Of a stretch of DNA of 8,457 bases, positions 1 through 5,806 are shown one piece after another (position 1 is the stretch's first letter; every line of letters begins with the position of its first letter). Source of the stretch: Halomonas sp. (GTDB taxonomy: Bacteria; Pseudomonadota; Gammaproteobacteria; Pseudomonadales; Halomonadaceae); the NCBI GenBank assembly GCA_007129225.1, contig SKVX01000384.1, forward strand, positions 1 through 8,457, written 5' to 3'. The position numbers and the translations under genes are program-made. The notes under the pieces were generated by a model. It did no database searches, was not told the origin of the DNA, and worked only from the letters and a program-made list of their open reading frames with translations.

Positions 1-32
1 GAAAATACCACCTTGGTCAGGCGTGCTTTGTC

Positions 33-61
33 TTGTGCCAAGCGGCAGGATTCCTTAAGAT
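33..61 (+). promoter_or_regulatory. Candidate sigma-70 promoter for petABC
   Basis: TTGTGC at 33-38 and TAAGAT at 56-61 are 17 bases apart, matching 3/6 and 4/6 of the sigma-70 consensus hexamers. They lie about 80 bases upstream of petA in the only untranslated stretch before it. The rest of 1-142 holds a small 5-bp hairpin (66-70 with 77-81, no T tract) and no recognisable gene. The match is weak, and petABC could instead be read from a promoter left of the window. Confidence 0.28.
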
Positions 62-142
62 ACGACGGATTTTTATATCCGTGGTCGCGGGATACCACCC
101 CCGTGCTGGATCGACGGGTAAGCTGATGGGAGAAACCATAAC

Positions 143-736
143 ATGGCAGATAACGGCGTAAACAAAGGGCGGCGCCGTCTCCTCCTGGGTGCCACCACCG
201 TTGTGGGTGCGGTGGGTGCAGTGGGAGTGGCGGTTCCCTTTGTGGCTTCCTGGCAGCCGAGTGCCAGGGCACGAGCGGCGGGGGCGCCGATCCAGGCGGA
301 CATTTCCAAGCTGGAGCCGGGGCAGCGCATGACCGTCGAGTGGCGCGGGCGTCCCGTGTGGATCGTCAAGCGTACCGACGACATGATCGAGCGTACCGAG
401 AACTTCGATCCCGCTCGCCTGGTCGACCCCGATTCCCAGGCCCCCCAGCAGCCGCCGTATGTCACCGGCCCGCTGCGCTCGATACGACCCGATATCTCGG
501 TGCTGATCGGGATCTGCACCCATCTTGGCTGCTCTCCGCTCTATCGCCCCGAGCCGGACGACGTCGATATGACTGCCTGGCCCGGGGGCTATTTCTGTCC
601 CTGCCACGGCTCCTACTTCGATCTCTCGGGCCGCGTGTTCCGCAATGTGCCGGCACCGTCCAACCTGGAGGTTCCGCCGTACCGTTTTGAGACCGATGAC
701 ATCATCATCGTCGGTGAAGACGAGGAGGCTGTGTGA
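143..736 (+). CDS. petA: Ubiquinol-cytochrome c reductase, Rieske iron-sulfur subunit
   Basis: This is the Rieske 2Fe-2S subunit of the cytochrome bc1 complex. It takes the first electron from ubiquinol at the Qo site and passes it to cytochrome c1 on the periplasmic side of the inner membrane. The 197-aa protein opens with an arginine cluster and hydrophobic anchor (RRRLLLGA at 10-17, hydrophobic to about 36), typical of the uncleaved Tat signal-anchor of Rieske proteins. An Ala/Gly/Arg-rich hinge follows at about 38-48. Cluster motifs are CTHLGC at 125-130 and CPCH at 152-155. By homology C125, H127, C152 and H155 bind the cluster and C130-C154 form the disulfide. The length is normal for the family. 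The ATG at 143 has GGGAGA at 128-133 upstream. The stop overlaps the petB start by one base (TGATG). Confidence 0.97.
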   Translation: MADNGVNKGRRRLLLGATTVVGAVGAVGVAVPFVASWQPSARARAAGAPIQADISKLEPGQRMTVEWRGRPVWIVKRTDDMIERTENFDPARLVDPDSQAPQQPPYVTGPLRSIRPDISVLIGICTHLGCSPLYRPEPDDVDMTAWPGGYFCPCHGSYFDLSGRVFRNVPAPSNLEVPPYRFETDDIIIVGEDEEAV

Positions 737-2001
737 TGGGTAATCCGAACCGGATCAAGGCGGAAAGCGGCATCATGCGCTGGGTGGACGATCGCTTTCC
801 CGCCACGCAAATGTGGCAGGACCATTTTTCGAAGTACTACGCGCCGAGAAACTTCAACTTCTGGTACTTCTTCGGCTCCCTGGCTCTGCTGGTGCTGGTC
901 AACCAGATCCTCACCGGGGTATGGCTCACCATGAGCTACAACCCCACCGCCGAGGGTGCCTTTGCCTCGCTCGAGTACATCATGCGTGACGTGGAGTACG
1001 GCTGGCTGATCCGCTACATGCACTCCACCGGCGCATCGGCCTTCTTCGTGGTCATCTACTTGCACATGTTTCGCGGCCTGCTCTACGGCTCCTACAAGGC
1101 GCCACGGGAGCTGGTATGGATCTTCGGCATGGCAATCTACCTGTTGCTGATGGCCGAGGCCTTCATGGGCTACCTGCTGCCCTGGGGCCAGATGTCCTAC
1201 TGGGGCGCCCAGGTGATCATCTCGCTGTTTGCCACCATACCGTTCATCGGTCCTGACCTGGCGCAGTGGATTCGCGGTGATTTCCTGATCTCCGGCATCA
1301 CCCTGAACCGTTTCTTCGCCTTGCATGTGGTGGCGCTGCCCATCGTGATCCTGGCGCTGGTGGTGCTGCATATCATCGCCCTGCATGAGGTGGGCTCCAA
1401 CAACCCGGATGGCATCGACATCAAGGCCAAGAAGGATGAGACGGGCAAGCCGTTGGACGGCATTCCGTTTCACCCCTACTACACCGTCAAGGACATCTTC
1501 GGTGTGGCGGTGTTCCTGTTTGTTTTCGCCGCGGTGATCTTCTACTTCCCCGAAGGGGGCGGCTACTTCATTGAGCGGCCAAACTTCGAGCCGGCCAACC
1601 CGATGGTGACGCCGGACCATATTGCCCCGGTGTGGTACTTCACACCCTTCTACGCAATCCTGCGGGCGATCACCTTCGACATCGGTTTCCTGGGGCTGCA
1701 GGCCGAGTTCCTGGGTGTGCTCTTCATGGGTGGTGCCATCGCCGTACTCTTCGTGCTGCCCTGGCTGGATCGCAGTCCGGTAAACTCCATGCGCTACAAG
1801 GGGTGGATGTCCAAGGTCATGTTGACGCTCTTCGCCATCAGCTTCGTGATCCTTGGCATTCTCGGCGCGCTGCCGACGACGCCGCTGCGAACGGCGGTCG
1901 CTCAGCTGTGCACGGTGTTGTACTTCGCCTTCTTCCTGCTGATGCCGTTCTATACCCGGCTGGAGAAGACCAAACCCGTACCGGAAAGGGTGACTGGCTA
2001 A
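736..2001 (+). CDS. petB: Ubiquinol-cytochrome c reductase, cytochrome b subunit
   Basis: This is the membrane core of the bc1 complex, with two b haems and the Qo and Qi quinone sites. At 421 aa it has the full b6 plus subunit-IV-like length with about eight membrane helices. Haem ligands by motif are H96 (RYMH) and H110 (YLHMFRG), then H197 (FALH) and H212 (LHIIALHEVGSNNP). The first pair has 13 residues between the histidines and the second has 14, as in b6-type proteins. The Qo motif at 298-301 is PVWY rather than PEWY. LPWGQMS at 148-154 is the usual conserved segment. I chose the ATG at 736, which overlaps the petA stop and has GAGGAGG at 722-728 seven bases upstream. A GTG at 733 would add one residue. 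The stop overlaps the petC start (TAATG), so translational coupling along the operon is likely. Confidence 0.97.
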   Translation: MGNPNRIKAESGIMRWVDDRFPATQMWQDHFSKYYAPRNFNFWYFFGSLALLVLVNQILTGVWLTMSYNPTAEGAFASLEYIMRDVEYGWLIRYMHSTGASAFFVVIYLHMFRGLLYGSYKAPRELVWIFGMAIYLLLMAEAFMGYLLPWGQMSYWGAQVIISLFATIPFIGPDLAQWIRGDFLISGITLNRFFALHVVALPIVILALVVLHIIALHEVGSNNPDGIDIKAKKDETGKPLDGIPFHPYYTVKDIFGVAVFLFVFAAVIFYFPEGGGYFIERPNFEPANPMVTPDHIAPVWYFTPFYAILRAITFDIGFLGLQAEFLGVLFMGGAIAVLFVLPWLDRSPVNSMRYKGWMSKVMLTLFAISFVILGILGALPTTPLRTAVAQLCTVLYFAFFLLMPFYTRLEKTKPVPERVTG

Positions 2002-2768
2002 TGAAAAAGCAACTGTTCGCACTGCTCTTCGCGCTGGTGCCCTTCGCGGTGGCGGCGGCGCCGATGCCCGACACGCCCTATTCGATGACGCCGGACCTCA
2101 ATGACGAGGCGTCGTTGCAGCGTGGCATGCAGCTCTATGTCAACTACTGCATGGGCTGTCATAGCCTGGAGCACCAGCGTTTCGCCCGGGCCGCCGAGGA
2201 TTTCGGCATGCCCCAGGATCTGGTTGAAGAGCATCTGATCTTCTCGTCCGACTTGGCCTACAACGACCAGATGCACATCGCCATGACGACTGAAGATGCC
2301 GCCAACTGGTTTGGTGCACCGGCGCCGGATCTGACGCTCCATGGTCGTCTGCGCGGCGCGGATTGGATCTACTCCTACCTGCTGACCTTCTACAAGGACC
2401 CAAGTCGCCCGAACGGGGTGAACAATGAGGTCTTCGACATGGTGGCGATGCCCAACGTGCTGGAGCCGCTGCAGGGGGTCCAGGAGAAGGTCTGTGCCGA
2501 GACCGACCGTCCCATCGAGGGTGCCGAGCTCGATCCGCTGACCGGAAAATACCAGTCCTGCGACGTGCTTCAGGTTACCCGACCGGGTTCCATGGAGCCG
2601 GACGAGTTCGAGGAAGCGGTCTATGACCTGACCAACTTCCTGGCCTATGTGGGCGAGCCTTCCAAGCTGCAGGCTCAGGTCCTGGGGCCGAAGGTGCTGC
2701 TCTTCATCTTCATCTTCGGTGTTCTGGCTTATCTGCTGAAGCGTGAGTACTGGCGCGACATTCACTGA
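2001..2768 (+). CDS. petC: Ubiquinol-cytochrome c reductase, cytochrome c1 subunit
   Basis: This haem c subunit of the bc1 complex accepts electrons from the Rieske protein and hands them to a soluble or membrane cytochrome c. The 255-aa precursor starts with a Sec signal peptide, MKKQLFALLFALVPFAVAAA, with likely cleavage after residue 20. The haem-binding CMGCH is at 50-54. M150 in AMPNVLEPL is the expected axial methionine. C165 and C187 could form a structural disulfide, which is inferred. A C-terminal anchor at about 228-246 is followed by basic residues, leaving the haem domain in the periplasm. The ATG at 2001 shares its A with the petB stop codon. The product completes the minimal three-subunit bacterial bc1 complex, and no fourth subunit follows. 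Confidence 0.96.
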   Translation: MKKQLFALLFALVPFAVAAAPMPDTPYSMTPDLNDEASLQRGMQLYVNYCMGCHSLEHQRFARAAEDFGMPQDLVEEHLIFSSDLAYNDQMHIAMTTEDAANWFGAPAPDLTLHGRLRGADWIYSYLLTFYKDPSRPNGVNNEVFDMVAMPNVLEPLQGVQEKVCAETDRPIEGAELDPLTGKYQSCDVLQVTRPGSMEPDEFEEAVYDLTNFLAYVGEPSKLQAQVLGPKVLLFIFIFGVLAYLLKREYWRDIH

Positions 2769-2782
2769 CCCCTCGCGGGTCA
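2766..2782 (+). other. Small hairpin overlapping the petC stop codon
   Basis: TGACCC (2766-2771) pairs perfectly with GGGTCA (2777-2782) around a 5-base loop. The left arm begins with the petC stop codon itself. It stands 9 bases upstream of the main terminator stem and may protect the mRNA 3' end or be incidental. There is no T tract of its own. Confidence 0.4.
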
Positions 2783-2791
2783 GTCTGTGAG

Positions 2792-2840
2792 GCAGGGGGC
2801 GTATGGCGGTGTGCCATACGCCCCCTGCGTCTTGTCTTCT
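2792..2840 (+). terminator. Rho-independent terminator of petABC
   Basis: A perfect 16-bp GC-rich stem (GCAGGGGGCGTATGGC at 2792-2807 with its complement at 2813-2828) closes a 5-base loop, GGTGT. A T-rich but interrupted tail, GTCTTGTCTTCT, follows. It lies 23 bases after the petC stop and separates the respiratory operon from sspAB. The interrupted tail may allow some read-through. Confidence 0.85.
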
Positions 2841-2850
2841 GTCTGTTGCA

Positions 2851-2878
2851 ACGCACACGCACGACGATGCGTGTGCGT
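2851..2878 (+). promoter_or_regulatory. 11-bp perfect dyad, candidate operator upstream of sspA
   Basis: ACGCACACGCA at 2851-2861 is the exact reverse complement of TGCGTGTGCGT at 2868-2878, with a 6-base centre, CGACGA. No T tract follows, so it is a poor terminator. Its right arm runs directly into the extended -10 element of the candidate sspA promoter and it covers the -35 position. That placement fits a repressor or activator site, but I do not recognise a known regulator consensus. Confidence 0.45.
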
Positions 2879-2886
2879 GTTATCAT
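2878..2886 (+). promoter_or_regulatory. Candidate extended -10 promoter for sspAB
   Basis: TGT followed by TATCAT (2881-2886, 5/6 match to TATAAT) has the TGn extension that can substitute for a -35 box. No good -35 hexamer exists at 16-18 bases upstream. Initiation near 2893 would give a leader of about 25 bases that includes the GAGGA ribosome site. Confidence 0.45.
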
Positions 2887-2916
2887 CCCGGTTCGAATTG
2901 ATGCGAGGATTGTTTC

Positions 2917-3543
2917 ATGGGTGTAGTGGCCAAGCGGTCGTCGATGATCTTCTATTCCGGAAGCGATGATCACTTCAGTCATCGCGTGCGCATCGTACTC
3001 GCCGAGAAGGGCGTGGCGGTGGATATTGTCGAAGTCAGTGGCGAACAGCGGCCTGAAGAACTCGCCGATCTCAACCCCTACAACAGTGTACCCACACTTC
3101 TCGATCGCGACCTGGTGCTGTACGAGTCCAAGGTGATGATGGAGTACCTGGACGAGCGCTTCCCGCATCCTCCGTTGCTCCCGGTCTACCCGGTGGCACG
3201 GGCACAGAGCCGACTCTGGATGCATCGTATCGAGCGTGAGTGGTGTCCGCTGGTCGAGCAGATCGAGCAGGGTTCCAAGAAGGAAGTCGAGAAGGCGCGC
3301 AAGGAGCTGCGTGAAAGCCTGGTAGGCATCTCGCCAATCTTCGAAGACGTGCCGTTCTTCATGAGCGAGGAGTTCTCTCTGGTCGACTGCTGTATCGCTC
3401 CGATCCTGTGGCGGCTGCCGGTGCTTGGCATCGAGCTGCCCGAGAAGCAGGTCCAGCCGTTGGTTACCTACATGGAAAGGCTGTTCGAACGCGATGCTTT
3501 CGTCGCTTCGCTGAGTGAGACCGAGCGCGAAATGCGCAACTGA
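2917..3543 (+). CDS. sspA: Stringent starvation protein A, RNA polymerase-associated
   Basis: SspA is a GST-fold protein that binds sigma-70 RNA polymerase and changes promoter choice under starvation and acid stress; in several gammaproteobacteria it also supports virulence or phage gene expression. The 208-aa protein has the family layout. An N-terminal thioredoxin-like GST domain spans about 10-87, with SHRVRIVLAEKG at 21-32 and NPYNSVPTL at 53-61. The surface PHP motif is at 83-85, and the proline-rich segment PHPPLLPVYPVAR follows. The helical C-terminal domain contains SLVDCCIAPILWRLPVLGIE. SspA lacks glutathione transferase activity in characterised members. The ATG at 2917 has GAGGA at 2904-2908, 8 bases upstream, and gives the MG-start seen in pseudomonads. 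ATG 2944 would lose the usual N-terminal extension. It is followed by sspB in the usual order. Confidence 0.95.
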   Translation: MGVVAKRSSMIFYSGSDDHFSHRVRIVLAEKGVAVDIVEVSGEQRPEELADLNPYNSVPTLLDRDLVLYESKVMMEYLDERFPHPPLLPVYPVARAQSRLWMHRIEREWCPLVEQIEQGSKKEVEKARKELRESLVGISPIFEDVPFFMSEEFSLVDCCIAPILWRLPVLGIELPEKQVQPLVTYMERLFERDAFVASLSETEREMRN

Positions 3544-3549
3544 CTATAG

Positions 3550-3568
3550 CGCCGGGCTTTGCCCGGCG
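3550..3568 (+). other. Hairpin in the sspA-sspB gap, possible attenuator
   Basis: CGCCGGGC at 3550-3557 pairs perfectly with GCCCGGCG at 3561-3568 around a TTT loop, giving an 8-bp stem. The following GTCTTCAAA is not a good T tract, so termination would be partial at best. It lies 6 bases after the sspA stop and 26 bases before the sspB start, where it could set the sspA/sspB ratio by attenuation or RNA processing. Confidence 0.45.
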
Positions 3569-3594
3569 TCTTCAAACGGAGGAGGGCAGCAGAG

Positions 3595-4080
3595 ATGCTA
3601 TCGAGCCGTCCCTATCTTGCCAGAGGCCTCTATGAATGGCTTCTGGACAATGAGCACACACCCTACGTGGTCGTGGATGCCGAGCAGGCTGGTGTCATAG
3701 TGCCGCGGCAGTTTGTCCAGAATGGCCAGATCGTACTCAATGTGGGGCCAACCGCGGTGCGCGACCTGCACATCGAAAATGATGCCATTACCTTCAGTGC
3801 CCGCTTCGGTGGTCAGCCCATGCAAGTCGTGGTGCCCATGCCGGCGCTGATCGCCATCTATGCCCGTGAAAATGGCGTGGGCATGGTGTTTGGCCATGAG
3901 CCGGTTATCCCCCAGGCATCAGGGGGCAGTAGCGACGGGGAGGCCAATGAGCGCCCCGAACTGACGGCCGTCGACAGCGAAAGCCATGATTCGGAGGGCT
4001 CGGACGAGACGCGGGATGAGACCGGCAGCAAGTCCAAGGCCAAGCCCAAGGGGCGCCCGTCGCTCAGGGTCATCAAGTAG
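3595..4080 (+). CDS. sspB: ClpXP protease specificity-enhancing factor SspB
   Basis: SspB binds ssrA-tagged, ribosome-rescued peptides and tethers them to the ClpX unfoldase for degradation by ClpP in the cytoplasm. The 161-aa protein begins MLSSRPYLARGLYEWLLDNE, the conserved start of the family. The folded substrate-binding domain runs to about 105, with IVLNVGPTAVRDL, RFGG at 70-73 and IYARENGVGMVF at 88-99. An acidic Ser/Asp/Glu-rich linker covers about 108-143. A basic tail ends in RPSLRVIK, the ClpX-binding motif. The ATG at 3595 was chosen for the conserved N-terminus and the purine-rich GGAGGAGGG at 3579-3587. A TTG at 3559 would add 12 residues from the hairpin region. It is probably co-transcribed with sspA. 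Confidence 0.95.
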   Translation: MLSSRPYLARGLYEWLLDNEHTPYVVVDAEQAGVIVPRQFVQNGQIVLNVGPTAVRDLHIENDAITFSARFGGQPMQVVVPMPALIAIYARENGVGMVFGHEPVIPQASGGSSDGEANERPELTAVDSESHDSEGSDETRDETGSKSKAKPKGRPSLRVIK

Positions 4081-4167
4081 ACGAGCGGGCGCGTCAGCGG
4101 TAATCCACTGGATTGACGCATCCCCCAGCAAGCCCTACCGCCGAAGGCTGAACAAGGGATATCAACA

Positions 4168-4199
4168 AAAAACGACAGGCCCATGGGCCTGTCGTTTTT
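4168..4199. terminator. Bidirectional rho-independent terminator between sspB and dolP
   Basis: A perfect 32-nt palindrome has half-site AAAAACGACAGGCCCA. Its GC-rich stem (4173-4182 with 4185-4194) is flanked by five A on the left and five T on the right, so each strand shows a stem followed by a U tract. It serves the convergent sspAB unit (+) and the lpoA-to-dolP unit (-). The 87 bases from 4081 to 4167 hold only a weak imperfect hairpin at 4091-4119. Confidence 0.93.
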
Positions 4200-4221
4200 G
4201 CGTGCGCAAAGTGTCCTGATA

Positions 4222-4800
4222 TCAATCGATATAATCGAAGACCTTGACGATACGCTGCACGCCGCCGATGCGAGAAATGGCGTTGACGATACGATCCGCC
4301 TCGGCCCGGGTGACGATGCCCATGACATAGACGCTGGCATTCTCGGTGATGAAGCGCAGTCGGCTGGTGTCGATGGTTTCGTCTGTGGCCAGGCTGGTTC
4401 GGATGCGGGTATTGATCCAGGTGTCCGACATACGCTGGCTCGCAGGCAGGTTGGCGGCAACGGAGAGTTCGTTGTGGACGTCGCGAACGTTGCGTACGTC
4501 ACGGGCGATCTCGGTGGCCTTCTGCTTGAGCTCATCGCTGGGTACCTGGCCGGTAAGCAGTACGATGGCGTTGTAGCTGTCCACGTTGATACGGGCGTCA
4601 CCCAGGCGGGCATCGCCGCGGCGCAGGTTGTGGGCGATCTTGGTCTCTATGCTCTCGTCCTCGACCTGGGCGCCGAGTGTGCGCTTGCCGTAGTTTTCGT
4701 CGATGGTGCCGGGGTTGGTGACACCGGTCACCGTGGTACAGCCTGCCAGTATCAGCACGAAGGCGGACAGGAGGAGGGGGATCAGTCTCGTAAGGGCCAT
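4222..4800 (-). CDS. dolP: Outer-membrane BON-domain lipoprotein DolP (YraP)
   Basis: DolP is a dual-BON-domain lipoprotein at the inner face of the outer membrane. In Escherichia coli it binds anionic phospholipid, gathers at the division site and supports outer-membrane integrity and BAM function. The 192-aa precursor has a lipoprotein signal peptide with lipobox LAGC, so lipidation is expected at C21. Two BON domains follow at about 47-115 (INVDSYNAIVLLTGQV core, 71-86) and 125-191 (ITENASVYVMGIVTRAEADR core, 151-170). The length matches E. coli DolP (191). The start lies only 5 bases after the SIS gene stop with no clear Shine-Dalgarno sequence, so translation probably depends on coupling. 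It is the last gene before the shared terminator. Confidence 0.92.
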   Translation of the reverse strand: MALTRLIPLLLSAFVLILAGCTTVTGVTNPGTIDENYGKRTLGAQVEDESIETKIAHNLRRGDARLGDARINVDSYNAIVLLTGQVPSDELKQKATEIARDVRNVRDVHNELSVAANLPASQRMSDTWINTRIRTSLATDETIDTSRLRFITENASVYVMGIVTRAEADRIVNAISRIGGVQRIVKVFDYID

Positions 4801-4805
4801 GTTGT

Positions 4806-5399
4806 CTACTCGCTGCTGCCGAAGAGTTGTTCATCGATGAGGTCGCATAGACAGTGGATCACCAGCAGGTGAACCTCCTGTATGCGCGCTGTCGAGGTGG
4901 CCGGGACGCGAATCTCGCAGTCGTCCTGGCCGAGGAGGGATGCCATGTCCCCGCCGTCGCGACCGGTCAAGGCGACGACCGTCATGTCACGGTCATGGGC
5001 CGCCTGTATCGCCTGAATGACGTTGCCCGAGTTCCCGCTGGTGGAAATGGCCAGTAGGATGTCGCCGGGCTGGCCCAGGGCGCGAATCTGCTTGGAGAAT
5101 ACCTCGTTGTAGCTGTAGTCATTGGCGATGGACGTCAGCGTCGAGGTGTCTGTGGTCAGGGCCAGTGCCGGCAGGCTGGGGCGCTCTCGCTCGAAGCGGT
5201 TGAGGAGTTCCGAGGAAAAATGCTGGCTGTCGCCGGCGCTGCCGCCGTTGCCACAGGCCAGAATCTTGCCCTCGTTCACGAGGCACTGGACCATCATCTG
5301 GCTGGCGACCTCGATGAAGGGCGGTAAGACCTCGCTGGCATAGGTCTTGGTATCGATGCTGGCATTGAAGTGGCCGAGTATGCGTTGCTGAAAATCCAT
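4806..5399 (-). CDS. SIS-domain protein, phosphoheptose isomerase GmhA / DnaA-binding DiaA family
   Basis: This 197-aa single-SIS-domain protein belongs to the GmhA/DiaA family. GmhA converts sedoheptulose 7-phosphate to D-glycero-D-manno-heptose 7-phosphate for LPS core synthesis. DiaA instead binds DnaA and promotes timely replication initiation. Phosphosugar-binding motifs are CGNGGSAGD at 49-57 and STSGNS at 119-124. The NRFERERPSLPALALTTD stretch and the yraN/dolP neighbourhood match DiaA. However, E64 and H182 align with GmhA catalytic residues E65 and H180, which E. coli DiaA lacks, so isomerase activity remains possible. The symbol is left open for that reason. I chose ATG 5399 (MDFQQRI) because AGGA lies 9 bases upstream and the N-terminus matches family members. 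An upstream start at 5468 would overlap yraN and add a proline-rich non-conserved stretch. Confidence 0.9.
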   Translation of the reverse strand: MDFQQRILGHFNASIDTKTYASEVLPPFIEVASQMMVQCLVNEGKILACGNGGSAGDSQHFSSELLNRFERERPSLPALALTTDTSTLTSIANDYSYNEVFSKQIRALGQPGDILLAISTSGNSGNVIQAIQAAHDRDMTVVALTGRDGGDMASLLGQDDCEIRVPATSTARIQEVHLLVIHCLCDLIDEQLFGSSE

Positions 5400-5437
5400 T
5401 CTATGGGGTCCTGGTCCTGGGGGCTGTGGCAAGCCGG

Positions 5438-5806
5438 TCAGAACGCTTCGAAGGCGCCTTGCACCCATTCGAAGTCGAGTGCGGGTGGGGTGCCGGTCAC
5501 GGCCAGCGCGTCAAAGCGGCACGGACATGATAGCCGGTTGCGTGCCAGATAAAAACGCGCCGCGCGTATCAGGCGGCGCTGCTTGGTGACGGTGATGGTT
5601 TCCAGTGGATGACCGTGACGAGTATCGGCGCGGTGGCGGACCTCGACAAAGACGAGTGTCTCCCCATCGCGCATGATCAGGTCAAGCTCCCCGCCTTTTA
5701 CCTGATGGTTGCTGGCGAGCAGTGTCAGGCCGTGTGCCATGAGCCAGTCGGCAGCGAGGCGCTCGACCTGCGCGCCTCGTGCCCGGGCGTCAGTTCCGCT
5801 GGCCAT
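5438..5806 (-). CDS. yraN: UPF0102 family protein YraN, nuclease-like fold
   Basis: YraN-family proteins have a Holliday-junction-resolvase-like PD-(D/E)xK nuclease fold, but no function is firmly assigned. The 122-aa protein shows the family pattern: an N-terminal helix with GAQVERLAADWL at 11-22 (E15), then GGELDLIMRDGETLVFVEVRHR at about 38-59. The acidic residues E40, D42 and E55 sit where the nuclease motif would place them, and the final motif lysine is an arginine (VEVR) here. The length is typical. The start overlaps the end of lpoA by 17 bases, and a 38-base gap precedes the SIS gene, so it lies inside one transcription unit. The ribosome site is weak and coupling to lpoA translation is likely. 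The lpoA-yraN-diaA-dolP order is shared with enterobacteria and pseudomonads. Confidence 0.92.
   Translation of the reverse strand: MASGTDARARGAQVERLAADWLMAHGLTLLASNHQVKGGELDLIMRDGETLVFVEVRHRADTRHGHPLETITVTKQRRLIRAARFYLARNRLSCPCRFDALAVTGTPPALDFEWVQGAFEAF

Noticed and set aside
66..81. Hairpin CGGAT...ATCCG upstream of petA as a terminator of an upstream gene
   Set aside because: The stem is only 5 bp, with its T residues in the loop and no T tract after it.
613..2022. A 469-codon open frame on the minus strand opposite petB
   Set aside because: It lies antisense to an unmistakable cytochrome b gene. Its product is rich in His, Gln, Glu, Gly and Arg with no domain pattern, as expected from reading GC-rich codons backwards. 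The lack of stops reflects codon bias.
1998..2858. A 286-codon minus-strand frame opposite petC and the following terminator
   Set aside because: Same shadow composition; it crosses the terminator hairpin and has no recognisable start region or motif.
4091..4119. Imperfect hairpin GCGTC/GACGC with inner AATCC/GGATT after sspB
   Set aside because: The two short stems are split by an asymmetric 6-base bulge and no T tract follows; the perfect terminator 50 bases on explains transcript ending.
4158..4225. Direct repeat GATATCAA flanking the terminator (4158-4165 and 4218-4225), as a possible insertion target duplication
   Set aside because: The repeat is only 8 bases and built on the self-complementary GATATC; the enclosed DNA is just a terminator and the end of dolP's untranslated tail, with no mobile element.
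5400..5468. Upstream start that would extend the SIS protein by 23 residues
   Set aside because: The extra stretch is proline-rich and non-conserved and overlaps the end of yraN, while ATG 5399 has a spaced AGGA site and the expected N-terminus.
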